Below are positions 1 through 8,121 of a stretch of DNA of 64,000 nucleotides, in pieces (positions within the stretch are counted from its first letter, which is position 1; each line of letters starts with the position of its first letter). The notes beneath the pieces were generated by a model. The model worked only from the letters and a program-made list of their open reading frames with translations. It was not told the origin of the DNA and did no database searches. Origin of the DNA: [Clostridium] saccharolyticum WM1 (GTDB taxonomy: Bacteria; Bacillota; Clostridia; Lachnospirales; Lachnospiraceae). The stretch lies in NCBI RefSeq assembly GCF_000144625.1, contig NC_014376.1, forward strand, positions 4,302,501 to 4,366,500, read 5' to 3'. Both the position numbers and the translations under genes were made by a program.

Positions 1-241
1 ATCTTAACGGACCGGATGCCTGATGACGCCTTCTGCTCCTATTGCAGAGAGTTGGGCTGCGCCATTGAGACGGCTCCTGAGCCGTAGGACGGGTTCTTTC
101 CTCCTCTTCAAAAAAAGGTGTATCCTGGAGTTTCTTCCTGAACGGACTCCTGGCTACGCCTTTTTCAGATCTTCAACGGGGATTCCTCTCCCTGGGGCAT
201 ACCGTTTCAGAGGCCTGCCATAAGGGGGTAAGCCACCAGGC
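1..241. other. Gene-free left edge with small palindromes
   Basis: No convincing coding region is visible here; short open frames lack ribosome binding sites and family features. A perfect 7-bp inverted repeat with a 2-base spacer (ACGGCTC CT GAGCCGT) lies at 70-85 and a smaller CTGC/GCAG pair lies just before it. The stretch resembles other GC-rich structured intergenic pieces in this window. It lies downstream of the DUF6062 gene, so it may be its 3' region. Confidence 0.5.
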
Positions 242-1000
242 TTACCGGTGTTTATAAGAAGGATCTGCCGGATATCCGCCCCGTATCTTCTGCATCCCAC
301 GCTGCAGGGCGTCCTTTGACTGCCTCCAATCCGCATCCTTGTTTAAGTAATCAAACTTTTCCACAAACCAGTCAATATCGCCGGAAATCCGTTCCATGTT
401 CTCTTCCATGAGTTTAAAAATCACCGGATAGAACGCCTGACGTTCCCTGTCATTTAAGTGCTCATCTGCCCCGCTGCATAAGTCCGCAAAGTGACGGAGG
501 CAGAAACCCCTGCTATTTTCTAGCCGTTCCCGGAAGACAGGATCCTTTTTGTACAGGTAAAAAAAAGTGGCCACATACCGTTTATAGGTCTCGGAAAACC
601 GGTCGCATATATAGCAGGTCTTCATCTTTTCCCGGATCCAGGCACTCACGGAATTGTGATTCCCTTCCTTTTTGGTAAACCGGTCCTTTAAGGAGGTTTT
701 TCCGGGAGTAAACTCCTTAAATTCCCCCTTCATTTCCTTTATCAGGTTTTTATAATAGGTTTTTAATATCCAGCCATTTCCCAGGGCATTGCCGTAATCA
801 AACATTTTCTTTTGATGGATGGGGCAGAAGCCGGACCGGTCCGTGGCTTGTCTTGTATCACTTTCCATATAAGATGCACAGGAGCCTAACACAAAATCCA
901 GAAGCTCCTGTTCCGCTTTTCTTTCAAGAAAGCAGAACAGGCACTCATCATCGGCATCCATAGCATCATTTATGGGGATCTCATATAATTTTTCTTTCAT
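242..1000 (-). CDS. DUF6062 family protein
   Basis: This 252-residue soluble protein has no signal peptide or membrane segment. Its visible hallmark is a set of paired cysteines: ECLFC near residue 20, a CPIHQKK motif near 60, CYIC near 129, and a later C-L-R-H segment. These spaced Cys/His pairs suggest a structural metal site. The pattern and the opening MKEKLYEIPINDAMDADDE match the DUF6062 family of clostridia, whose function is unknown to me. It appears to be transcribed alone, with no obvious partner in the next gene. The family call is from recognition of the sequence pattern; any metal binding is inference. Confidence 0.75.
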   Translation of the reverse strand: MKEKLYEIPINDAMDADDECLFCFLERKAEQELLDFVLGSCASYMESDTRQATDRSGFCPIHQKKMFDYGNALGNGWILKTYYKNLIKEMKGEFKEFTPGKTSLKDRFTKKEGNHNSVSAWIREKMKTCYICDRFSETYKRYVATFFYLYKKDPVFRERLENSRGFCLRHFADLCSGADEHLNDRERQAFYPVIFKLMEENMERISGDIDWFVEKFDYLNKDADWRQSKDALQRGMQKIRGGYPADPSYKHR

Positions 1001-1124
1001 CGCTTACACCTGCAACCGGTATTCCACAATCTGTACCACATTTGACTGTGTTTAAAGTTTCTGGTTTCATTTGCCTTGTTATCTTAATTACTACTCACTG
1101 CACGGTATTGCTTCCTTCTGTTTA

Positions 1125-2585
1125 TTATCGGAGCGAAGCATGATAACGTTGCGTGTATACAAACCATGCAATGCTTGCTGATAATAATGACGACGAAATC
1201 AAAGCTGTTAGAACACTATATGTTTGCCAAACCAGTATCTTTGACCAACCATATCCTATGAACATTGGGAAGGCCCAGCACATGATACTCAAAATCGTAG
1301 CGGCTAGAAAAATAACGGTTACGATTATTGTCTTTTTTGTTATTGGCTGAGGCTCATTCCTTTTTACTCTGCGTAATCCTGAAAGAAAAAACAGTACAGC
1401 CAATAGGCAAAAAATAATTGTGGCAGACGACAATAGGATGTCCAAAAGCTGTGTGCCGCTTATTTCATAGGACTGGGTTAAATTGCCGTCTAATATGGCT
1501 ATTATTTTTTGTACCAGGCTGATATTGGTATTTGCACCATTGGTCAGCAGGCAGACGGCTTTTCCTTCCTTTGGCAGCAGGGTAACTTGGGTACTGAAAT
1601 TAGGATTGCCCCCTGAGTGCTCTATCATCGTTTGGCCGGCATTTACCTGCCAGCCCGCTGCATAATACATTTCGTTAACAGCTGGAACCGACAAATCACC
1701 CTGGTGTGATTTATCAATAACCGTATGGAATATTTCGGGTATGTCCTGCACAATCCCTATCTGTATCCCCATCCAACGGGCCATATCTTTTGTACAAGAA
1801 ATGAGGTAGCCTGCGGGTTTATTCCCGGCATAATCCGGCGCATGATATGGAATTGTCATAAAAAAGGAAGAACGGTAGCCTTTTGCCATCTGTCCGGCAG
1901 CCCTGGCATCTTCTTTGTAAACATACGTCTGGCGAAGGCCTAACGGTTGAAATACCTGTTCCCTCATAAAGTCTTCATAGCTTTGTCCTGACACGGTCTC
2001 AATAACCAAGCCCAATACGTCATAATTAACAGTTCCATAGTTATACTGTTCACCGGGAGGGAACGCCAATTCAGCATCTGCCAGCATTTCCACAGTCTTT
2101 TGCAGCATATCCGGCGTATTGCCTTGCGGAATATTTTGAGTATGTCTACTATTTGTTAAGCCGCTGGTATGGTGAAGAAAGTGATTGAGTGTAAGGCGAT
2201 GCATATCCACAGGTTTTCCTTGATACTTTAACGTAAACCAAGGCAGATATTTTTGGACAGAGTCAGTCATTGACAGCCGCCCCTGCTCTTCCAGCAGCAG
2301 AATACCCGTGGCAGTAAAAGCTTTACTCACCGAAGCCAGCTCATACAGTGTATTTTCACTTGCAGACAACTCCTTTTCACGGTCTGCATACCCGGAAGAA
2401 AAGTAGAACACTTCATCATCAGCAAGTATTGAGACTGACATTCCCGGCACCCCTGATTTACGACAGGCTTCATTAAGCAACGCTTGAATTGCTGCAGATT
2501 GCTCATCTGGCAGCGCATAACTTTTTGATGGGAATCCTGAGATGAATAATAGCATTGTTAATGCAAATACAATAGCCTTTTTCAT
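1125..2585 (-). CDS. Secreted serine hydrolase, beta-lactamase class C / PBP4* family
   Basis: The 486-residue product begins with a signal peptide (KKAIVFALTMLLFISGFPSKSYA) and continues into a beta-lactamase-fold serine hydrolase domain. The SxxK nucleophile motif is SVSK in ELASVSKAFTATG near residue 85. A YxN-like YGTVNY follows near 200 and an HSGGNPNFS motif near 325 takes the place of the KTG box. After about residue 380 there are three hydrophobic segments, so the enzyme is likely membrane-tethered with the catalytic domain outside. Proteins of this layout are usually D-Ala-D-Ala peptidase or esterase relatives; a true beta-lactamase role is not implied. It appears monocistronic and is richer in A+T than its neighbours. 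Confidence 0.8.
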   Translation of the reverse strand: MKKAIVFALTMLLFISGFPSKSYALPDEQSAAIQALLNEACRKSGVPGMSVSILADDEVFYFSSGYADREKELSASENTLYELASVSKAFTATGILLLEEQGRLSMTDSVQKYLPWFTLKYQGKPVDMHRLTLNHFLHHTSGLTNSRHTQNIPQGNTPDMLQKTVEMLADAELAFPPGEQYNYGTVNYDVLGLVIETVSGQSYEDFMREQVFQPLGLRQTYVYKEDARAAGQMAKGYRSSFFMTIPYHAPDYAGNKPAGYLISCTKDMARWMGIQIGIVQDIPEIFHTVIDKSHQGDLSVPAVNEMYYAAGWQVNAGQTMIEHSGGNPNFSTQVTLLPKEGKAVCLLTNGANTNISLVQKIIAILDGNLTQSYEISGTQLLDILLSSATIIFCLLAVLFFLSGLRRVKRNEPQPITKKTIIVTVIFLAATILSIMCWAFPMFIGYGWSKILVWQTYSVLTALISSSLLSASIAWFVYTQRYHASLR

Positions 2586-2714
2586 AAACGCTCCATGTTG
2601 AATTATTTATCTTAACTGGAATCAAATGAGTCTTCCTTTCCCAATATAGCATAGCCCATAATATTTTGGTAGTATTTTTAGCAGTTGAAAGAATGATATA
2701 ATGAGGAGCCATGC

Positions 2715-2743
2715 AAAAAGTCCTTGTATTAACAAGGACCTTA
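2715..2743 (-). terminator. Intrinsic terminator of the two-component operon
   Basis: Read on the minus strand, AAGGTCCTTG pairs with CAAGGACTT around a short TTAATA loop and is followed by a T run. It lies just after the response regulator stop codon. Confidence 0.8.
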
Positions 2744-2759
2744 CAGAAAATGATGCTTT

Positions 2760-3449
2760 TTACACCTTAAACCGGTAGCCAACTCCCCAAATCGTTTCAA
2801 TGTACTGGGGCTTTGCCGTATTAAATTCGATCTTTTCCCTGATCTTCTTAATATGGACGGTAACCGTGGCAATATCTCCGATGGATTCCATATCCCATAT
2901 TTTGTTGAACAGTTCTTCCTTGGTAAAAACGTGGTTTGGATTCTGGGCCAGGAAGGTTACTAGGTCAAATTCCTTGGTGGTAAAATTCTTTTCCTCTCCA
3001 TTGACCCATACCCGTCTGGCTGTTTTATCAATCTTAAGGCCACGGATCTCAATGATCTCATTGTCCGGCACTCCGCTGCCGATCAGCCTTTCATAACGGG
3101 CAAGATGGGCTTTCACACGGGCAACCATCTCACTGGGGCTGAAGGGTTTCGTGATGTAGTCATCAGCCCCCAGGCCAAGCCCCCGGATCTTATCAATGTC
3201 TTCTTTCTTTGCGGAAACCATAATAATGGGGGTGTTTTTTACCTCCCTGACCTTCCGGCAGATTTCAAAGCCATCCACACCCGGCAGCATCAGATCCAGG
3301 ATCACCAGATCAAAATCCTCATGAAGCGCCATATGAAGTCCTTGTTCTCCATCATTCTCGATCTCAACCTCAAATCCGCTCAGCTCCAGATAATCCTTCT
3401 CCAGCTCTGCTATGCTTTCTTCATCTTCCACAATCAGTATCCTGCTCAT
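2760..3449 (-). CDS. OmpR/PhoB-family response regulator
   Basis: The 229-residue protein has a receiver domain (about 1-120) and a winged-helix DNA-binding domain (about 135-229). The acidic pocket is VEDEE near residues 7-11, the phosphoacceptor is Asp52 in VILDLMLPG, and the conserved Lys lies in TKPFSPSEMVARV. The C-terminal half has the typical FTTKEFDLVTFLAQNPNHVFTKEEL pattern (split here: FTTKEFDLV, then FTKEEL) and ends in GVGYRFKV. It is co-transcribed with and overlaps the upstream histidine kinase gene by 4 bp (ATGA), which indicates translational coupling. The stimulus cannot be read from the sequence. Confidence 0.93.
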   Translation of the reverse strand: MSRILIVEDEESIAELEKDYLELSGFEVEIENDGEQGLHMALHEDFDLVILDLMLPGVDGFEICRKVREVKNTPIIMVSAKKEDIDKIRGLGLGADDYITKPFSPSEMVARVKAHLARYERLIGSGVPDNEIIEIRGLKIDKTARRVWVNGEEKNFTTKEFDLVTFLAQNPNHVFTKEELFNKIWDMESIGDIATVTVHIKKIREKIEFNTAKPQYIETIWGVGYRFKV

Positions 3450-4942
3450 TCCTGTATGACCTCCTGGTATTTTCTCAAAACAAAATGTATCTCTGTTCCA
3501 ATGCCTTCCTTACTGGTGGCCCAGATCCGGCCTCCATGATCCTCAATAATCTTCTTAACGATGGACAGGCCGATTCCGCTTCCGCCCTGAGAAGAATTCC
3601 TGGAAGAATCAGTGCGGTAAAACCGGTCAAAGATGTTAGGCAGGTCCTTTGCCGGGATCCCTTTTCCGTTATCCTCGATCTCCACCTGGATGAAGTCTCC
3701 CACATCCTTGATCCGGATATTGATAATGCCGTTCCTTTTATCCATATATTTTACAGAATTGCTGACAATATTATTAATGACCCGGCGAAGCTGCTCTGCG
3801 TCCGCAATGACCACCACATCCTCGTCCACATAATTAAAGTATCCCAGTTCAATGCTCCGGTCTTCCATCTCAAGTCCCACTTCATCCACGCAGTCTCTGA
3901 AATAGCCTGCCACATTGATCTTGGAAAAGGTATAAGGGATCTTGTTGGTATCGATTTTAGAGTAAAACGTCAATTCGTCAATCAGCTTGTCCATGTCATT
4001 GGCCTTGTTGTAAATGGTACGGATATAGCGGTCCAGCTTTTCCGGAGAGGAAGCCACTCCATCCATGATTCCTTCCACATACCCTTTAATCGCAGTGATG
4101 GGTGTCTTTAAATCATGGGATATATTGCTGATCAGCTCCTTGTTCTCCTTATCATATTCCACCTTTTCCTCTGCGGATTCCTTAAGCCGGATCCTCATTT
4201 CCTCAAAATCCAGGCAAAGCTGCCCGATCTCATCGTCATTTTCCACCTCCAGGGAAAAGTCCAGATTCCCATCCCGGATTTTCTTGGTGGCAACCTGAAG
4301 ACGCCCTAAGGGGCTTACCACAGACCGGTATACCCACATCATTAAGATGGCATCGGTAAACACGATGATCATAATAATGGCCATGAGCATTTCCGCCATC
4401 ATGACCTTGATTTCAGGAAGAAGGCCGTTCACATTGGAAACAATGAATACGCTCCCCTTATCCCCATCAGGATATAGAAAATCCATCTGCTTTACCAGAT
4501 GCTGGGTTTCTCCATCCAGATAGATGGCACCGTCTATGTTGCTGTCCATCTCCTCGTATTTGGGCAGCTGGCCGTATAGACCCTGGGTAATGTGGCTGTT
4601 CCCGTCAAAAATAAGGGAGTCTCCCTTTCGCACAATCATATAGGCATATTTGGATGCCAGATTCTCGTTAAGTTTTGCCAGATAATCCCCATCCTGAAAC
4701 TGCCTCGGGTCACTTTGAAGGATCTGGCTGATTTCCTTCTGCTCCGTCCTGGTCAGACGGTTAAAAATCTGCAGGGAATTGCTTGACAGAAGGTCGATCT
4801 GTTCCGTCAGATTATAGGCTTTCCGGAACGCCTTCATCTGGTAATTGCCAAGCCCTGCAACCACTGCAAAGATCAGGGTCAGGGGAATTACCGTTATAAT
4901 CAAAAATGCCACGACCAGACGGGTTCTCAATCTTAATTTCAC
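3446..4942 (-). CDS. Membrane sensor histidine kinase (HAMP, HisKA, HATPase)
   Basis: This kinase has an N-terminal membrane segment, an extracellular sensing region of about 150 residues, a second membrane segment, then HAMP, a dimerisation domain with the phosphorylated His in SNISHDLKTPITAIKG, and an ATPase domain with N box (NNIVSNSVKYM), DNGKGI and GGSGIGLSIVKK motifs. I chose the GTG at 4942 because GGGAGAG precedes it at 9 nt. The first in-frame ATG at 4975 lacks a Shine-Dalgarno sequence and would give 509 residues instead of 498. It overlaps the response regulator gene by 4 bp. The closing PhoR/CssS-like architecture does not identify a signal. Confidence 0.9.
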   Translation of the reverse strand: MKLRLRTRLVVAFLIITVIPLTLIFAVVAGLGNYQMKAFRKAYNLTEQIDLLSSNSLQIFNRLTRTEQKEISQILQSDPRQFQDGDYLAKLNENLASKYAYMIVRKGDSLIFDGNSHITQGLYGQLPKYEEMDSNIDGAIYLDGETQHLVKQMDFLYPDGDKGSVFIVSNVNGLLPEIKVMMAEMLMAIIMIIVFTDAILMMWVYRSVVSPLGRLQVATKKIRDGNLDFSLEVENDDEIGQLCLDFEEMRIRLKESAEEKVEYDKENKELISNISHDLKTPITAIKGYVEGIMDGVASSPEKLDRYIRTIYNKANDMDKLIDELTFYSKIDTNKIPYTFSKINVAGYFRDCVDEVGLEMEDRSIELGYFNYVDEDVVVIADAEQLRRVINNIVSNSVKYMDKRNGIINIRIKDVGDFIQVEIEDNGKGIPAKDLPNIFDRFYRTDSSRNSSQGGSGIGLSIVKKIIEDHGGRIWATSKEGIGTEIHFVLRKYQEVIQE

Positions 4943-5006
4943 TATTCTCGTCTCTCCCATGCTCTGAAACTTCATTTATAACGAAAAATTAATATTACTT
5001 AGGGGT

Positions 5007-5015
5007 ATTATAACA
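5007..5015 (-). promoter_or_regulatory. Extended -10 promoter for the two-component operon
   Basis: On the minus strand the sequence is TGTTATAAT, an exact TGnTATAAT extended -10 element. No good -35 hexamer stands 17 bp upstream, as is common for extended -10 promoters. It lies about 30 nt upstream of the kinase coding region. Confidence 0.6.
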
Positions 5016-5184
5016 CACATAGGCAAGAGAATTTATAAAACAATTCTAAAATTTAAGACATTGCTGCAAAATAACCGGATTTTACCATTTATTTTTTCAA
5101 TTTACTATTATCTCGCAGAATAAAAGCAGATGCAAAGAAGGCTTTCCCTCCCGTGCACAGCGGCTTTCAGCAGTTATCATAAAT

Positions 5185-5225
5185 AAAAAATGCTGCATCC
5201 TTCCGCATAAGAAAGGATACAGCAT
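5185..5225 (-). terminator. Intrinsic terminator of the IIA-pfkB-dehydrogenase unit
   Basis: On the minus strand ATGCTGTATCCTT pairs with AAGGATGCAGCAT (one mismatch) and is followed by TTTTTT. It lies 30 bp after the dehydrogenase stop codon. Confidence 0.85.
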
Positions 5226-5253
5226 GGATGATTTTTAAATATCTGGCCTTTAT

Positions 5254-6528
5254 TTATAACTCCTTTGGATTGATACCAAAATGATGAAAAAGGATCTTTT
5301 CCGCTTCCCCATTCCATAATCCCTTATGGGCCTTACAGGATTCACTGAGCTTTTGAAACAGCGGATCAGTCTTTCCCAGCTCTTCAAAATCGCCGATAGC
5401 GGTTAAAGGCATATCAAATTGTGTATAAGTGAGTTTTTTGCCTCCGGGTATGGAAGGCAGATTCTTTGTCGCCTCTGCAATGCTGTCAATACCTCCTATA
5501 TGGGTTACCATAACAGCCGCTTCAATGGCTCCTTTGGCTGACAGCTGATTGGCCTCTACCAGATCATCTGTGTTACCGCCTGTGGTTCCCATAATATGTG
5601 TGCTTGTGTAGTGGCAGTTGTAAAGATTGATTTCCGCCTGAAACTGGCTGTCAGAAGGACCGGCAAAAAAATTCATGCAGCCGTCAAAGGCAAGGAGCTT
5701 ATCTCCCATTTCCGCCACTTCTTTCACAGGGACATAAACAAATACATCATCATAGCCATGGCCGCCGGTAATGGCCATAAGTTCAGAAATAGGATCCTTC
5801 ATTTTAGCTGTATTAACATAGAGAAGCTGAATACCTCTCTCCAAAGCGGTTTCTTCTGATATCACTTCCTTTGCCCGGGCGATCCGTTCATCACTGATAT
5901 CCGTGACCACGATCCGCTTCGGCTTATTTTCAAACTGAAGGCCATAGCTGACCGCACCCAGGCCCATGGGGCCGCATCCCCCCATAATCAGGATGTTACC
6001 ATCGGTTTTGGTTCCCATGGCATGATCATAATTTCTTTTGTTGGTATGATAATTGGCATGGAATCCGCCTATGATGCAGCTCATTGGCTCTCCCAGGGAG
6101 GCTTCAAAAAAGCTCTCCCCGGTGTAATCCAGAAGACACCCCAGCTCCATCACCTCGTTCGGCATGATACAGTAAGTACAGGCCCCTCCGCAGAATTCAT
6201 AAGAATATCCCGGTGAATCCAGCTTTCCCATGTAATTTAACGCTGGCTGCAGAGAAAATTTCTGCCCCGGCCGAAAATGATCCTTCCACTTGTTCCCAAC
6301 TTCGACAATCAGCCCCGAACATTCATGACCGACAATCACCGGATTGGTGTCCATGTTTTGGGGAGCCCTTTTATGCTTTTTCCCCTGTTTTACCAGCTTG
6401 TAGGTGGACATACAGATGCTGTCGCTCATGATTTTTACAAGAATTTCATCTTCCTTGATCTGTGGAAGTTCAAACTCCTCCAGTCTCAAATCATCCGTAC
6501 CATACATTCTTACCGCTTTTGTTTTCAT
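5254..6528 (-). CDS. Zn-dependent polyol/ketose-phosphate dehydrogenase (L-sorbose-1-P reductase-like)
   Basis: This 424-residue medium-chain dehydrogenase has a GroES-like N-terminal domain with NPVIVGHECSGLIVEVG and a Rossmann fold with NILIMGGCGPMGLGAVSYG. The catalytic zinc His-Glu pair is in GHE. It is longer than ordinary alcohol dehydrogenases (about 350 residues) and matches the larger class that includes L-sorbose-1-phosphate reductase. The start is ATG 6528, preceded by GGAGG at 8 nt. It follows a PfkB kinase and a PTS IIA gene in one unit, so the substrate is most likely a hexitol phosphate or ketose phosphate delivered by the PTS. The exact sugar is unknown. Confidence 0.8.
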   Translation of the reverse strand: MKTKAVRMYGTDDLRLEEFELPQIKEDEILVKIMSDSICMSTYKLVKQGKKHKRAPQNMDTNPVIVGHECSGLIVEVGNKWKDHFRPGQKFSLQPALNYMGKLDSPGYSYEFCGGACTYCIMPNEVMELGCLLDYTGESFFEASLGEPMSCIIGGFHANYHTNKRNYDHAMGTKTDGNILIMGGCGPMGLGAVSYGLQFENKPKRIVVTDISDERIARAKEVISEETALERGIQLLYVNTAKMKDPISELMAITGGHGYDDVFVYVPVKEVAEMGDKLLAFDGCMNFFAGPSDSQFQAEINLYNCHYTSTHIMGTTGGNTDDLVEANQLSAKGAIEAAVMVTHIGGIDSIAEATKNLPSIPGGKKLTYTQFDMPLTAIGDFEELGKTDPLFQKLSESCKAHKGLWNGEAEKILFHHFGINPKEL

Positions 6529-6551
6529 AGTTCCATCCTCCAACCTTATTC

Positions 6552-7493
6552 TTAAATTTTACACGAAATCTCCATCAGCTCTACCTGCTTAACCAATTCA
6601 TCTACCAGACTGCGGGGAGGCGGTTTGGTCCCTATGCTGGTGACCGCACCTGCAGAGGCTCCCATGCATAAGCGGATGCAGGTTTCCAGGGGAAGCTTTT
6701 CATCCCAGCTGTATGCCATGGCCGCTACCAGGGCATCCCCGGCACCTACGGTGGAATGAGCTTTTACCCGAAGCCCCGGACAACGGTACCGCTTCTCCTT
6801 TGTCAAAAAAATGGCACCCATCTGTCCAAGGGAGATTGCAGCCATGGAGGCTCCATGATTTAGAAGCTTCTCTCCCATGGAAACCAGCTCCTGTTCGGAA
6901 GCCCTGTAATCCATCTGATAATACCGCTCCAGCTCGGAACGGTTAGGCTTTAACATATCCGGCTCCCCTTTTAAGGATTCAGAAAACAGCGGACCGTCCG
7001 CATCCAGCAAAACCTTTGCCCCCTTTTGGTGAACCTGTTCCGTGATCCTGCGGTAGATATCCGTTGGTATCCCCGCAGGTATGCTTCCTGCCAGTACAAA
7101 CAGGGTATCAGGATTTGCATAGCCTTCCAGCTTATTAAGCAGATCTTCCAGCTGTTCCTTTGATACTTCCGGTCCGGGTTCATTAAGCTCTGTCACCTCC
7201 CCGGTTTCCTCCACCACCTTTAAATTCGTTCTCGTCTCCCCTTTTACTTCCACGAAATCGGTCCTTATGCCAAGGTCAGCCAGGACCTGTCTGATGATGG
7301 TGCCGCTGGTTCCTCCCACAAAACCTGTGGCAATGCTTTCCCCTCCTAATTCCCTGATTGTCTTGGAAACGTTAATGCCTTTCCCGCCGGCATCAATCTC
7401 CACCCGCTTTATTCTGTTTAAATCTCCCCGTTCAAATCTTCCAATATCCACTGTTTTATCAATGGCAGGATTCATGGTAACTGTAACGATCAT
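6552..7493 (-). CDS. PfkB-family 1-phosphofructokinase / tagatose-6-phosphate kinase-like
   Basis: The 313-residue kinase starts MIVTVTMNPAIDKTVDIG, the classic opening of FruK/LacC-type kinases. It has the DAGGKGINVSKTIRELGG substrate motif and the C-terminal catalytic signature STVGAGDALVAAMAY with its catalytic Asp. It would phosphorylate a ketohexose phosphate to a bisphosphate for aldolase cleavage. Its ATG overlaps the stop of the IIA gene (TAATG), so the two are translationally coupled. An SD (AAGGGGTG) precedes the ATG. Together with the dehydrogenase it gives a short route from an imported polyol phosphate to glycolysis; whether the substrate is fructose-1-P, fructose-6-P or tagatose-6-P cannot be decided. 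Confidence 0.85.
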   Translation of the reverse strand: MIVTVTMNPAIDKTVDIGRFERGDLNRIKRVEIDAGGKGINVSKTIRELGGESIATGFVGGTSGTIIRQVLADLGIRTDFVEVKGETRTNLKVVEETGEVTELNEPGPEVSKEQLEDLLNKLEGYANPDTLFVLAGSIPAGIPTDIYRRITEQVHQKGAKVLLDADGPLFSESLKGEPDMLKPNRSELERYYQMDYRASEQELVSMGEKLLNHGASMAAISLGQMGAIFLTKEKRYRCPGLRVKAHSTVGAGDALVAAMAYSWDEKLPLETCIRLCMGASAGAVTSIGTKPPPRSLVDELVKQVELMEISCKI

Positions 7494-7960
7494 TAAGAAC
7501 ACCCCTTTCCGGTAAACATGGTATGGATCTCCTGTGCGCTGTACCTGGTGATCCGATTCACATCCTCCGGATCAGCAAGGCACTGTGCAATGACGGAAAG
7601 TATCTCCAAATGTTCCTCTCCTGCCCCTGCGATCCCTATGACCAGCTTTACCTGCTCTCCTCCCCAGTCTGTTCCGTCAGGAAATACCATGACTGCGATA
7701 CCGGAGCGTTTGATGTTTTTTTTCGCTTCCTCCACACCGTGAGGAAGTGCGATCCCATTGCCGATGTTCGTAGGAAAGGTCAGCTCCCGCCGAAGCATTG
7801 CCTCTATATAGGACTCATCCACGCAGCCGCTTTGGCAAAGCATATTCCCAACTTCCCTTATGACTGCCTCTTTTTCTCCAGGTCTGCAATTTAAACGGAT
7901 ATTTCCAAGTTCCAGAAGTTCTGTATTCTTCTCTTCATTTTTTTTCCCGTATCCAAACAC
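7493..7960 (-). CDS. PTS EIIA component, mannitol/fructose type
   Basis: This 155-residue protein carries the IIA fold of the mannitol/fructose family, with the phosphorylated His in NGIALPHGVEEAKKNIKRSG near residue 75. I start it at GTG 7960 because AGGAGGGG lies 6 nt upstream. A longer in-frame reading to 8050 would run through the promoter and operator described below and is rejected. It is the first gene of the IIA-kinase-dehydrogenase unit and would pass phosphate from HPr to the IIB domains of the two IICB proteins upstream. Confidence 0.88.
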   Translation of the reverse strand: MFGYGKKNEEKNTELLELGNIRLNCRPGEKEAVIREVGNMLCQSGCVDESYIEAMLRRELTFPTNIGNGIALPHGVEEAKKNIKRSGIAVMVFPDGTDWGGEQVKLVIGIAGAGEEHLEILSVIAQCLADPEDVNRITRYSAQEIHTMFTGKGCS

Positions 7961-7993
7961 GCTAATCCCCTCCTCTGCTGGTGTTCTAAGTAA

Positions 7994-8023
7994 ATTATAG
8001 TGGCCGCATCTCTTCTTTTTCAA
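7994..8023 (-). promoter_or_regulatory. Promoter of the IIA-pfkB-dehydrogenase unit
   Basis: On the minus strand TTGAAA (8018-8023) and a perfect TATAAT (7994-7999) are separated by 18 bp. The layout is the same as at the IICB promoter at 13131-13160, including the distance to the operator. Confidence 0.8.
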
Positions 8024-8039
8024 CGAAAACAAAATGGCA

Positions 8040-8064
8040 TTTGGCGCCATCAGATGGCGCCAAA
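8040..8064 (-). promoter_or_regulatory. Palindromic operator for the PRD regulator, copy 1
   Basis: TTTGGCGCCAT and ATGGCGCCAAA form a perfect 11-bp inverted repeat around CAG. It ends 16 bp upstream of the -35 hexamer, the position of an activator site. A related palindrome occupies the same relative position at 13177-13200. The TTGGC/GCCAA half-sites resemble those described for MtlR-type activators. Confidence 0.75.
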
Positions 8065-8073
8065 ACTGAAAAT

Positions 8074-8106
8074 CAAAAAAAGCCGGATCCTATTCGGACC
8101 CGGCTT
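8074..8106 (-). terminator. Intrinsic terminator of the IICB-IICB-regulator unit
   Basis: On the minus strand AGCCGGGTCC pairs with GGATCCGGCT across a GAATA loop and is followed by TTTTTT. It follows the regulator stop and separates the two PTS transcription units. Confidence 0.88.
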
Positions 8107-8121
8107 TCCTGCCTTTCTTCC

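Noticed and set aside
1125..2585. Antibiotic-resistance beta-lactamase
   Set aside because: HSG replaces the KTG box and C-terminal membrane helices are present, which fits PBP4*/esterase relatives better.
7493..8050. Longer reading of the IIA gene starting at ATG 8050
   Set aside because: The extension crosses a -35/-10 promoter and half of a palindromic operator; GTG 7960 has a strong SD at the right distance.
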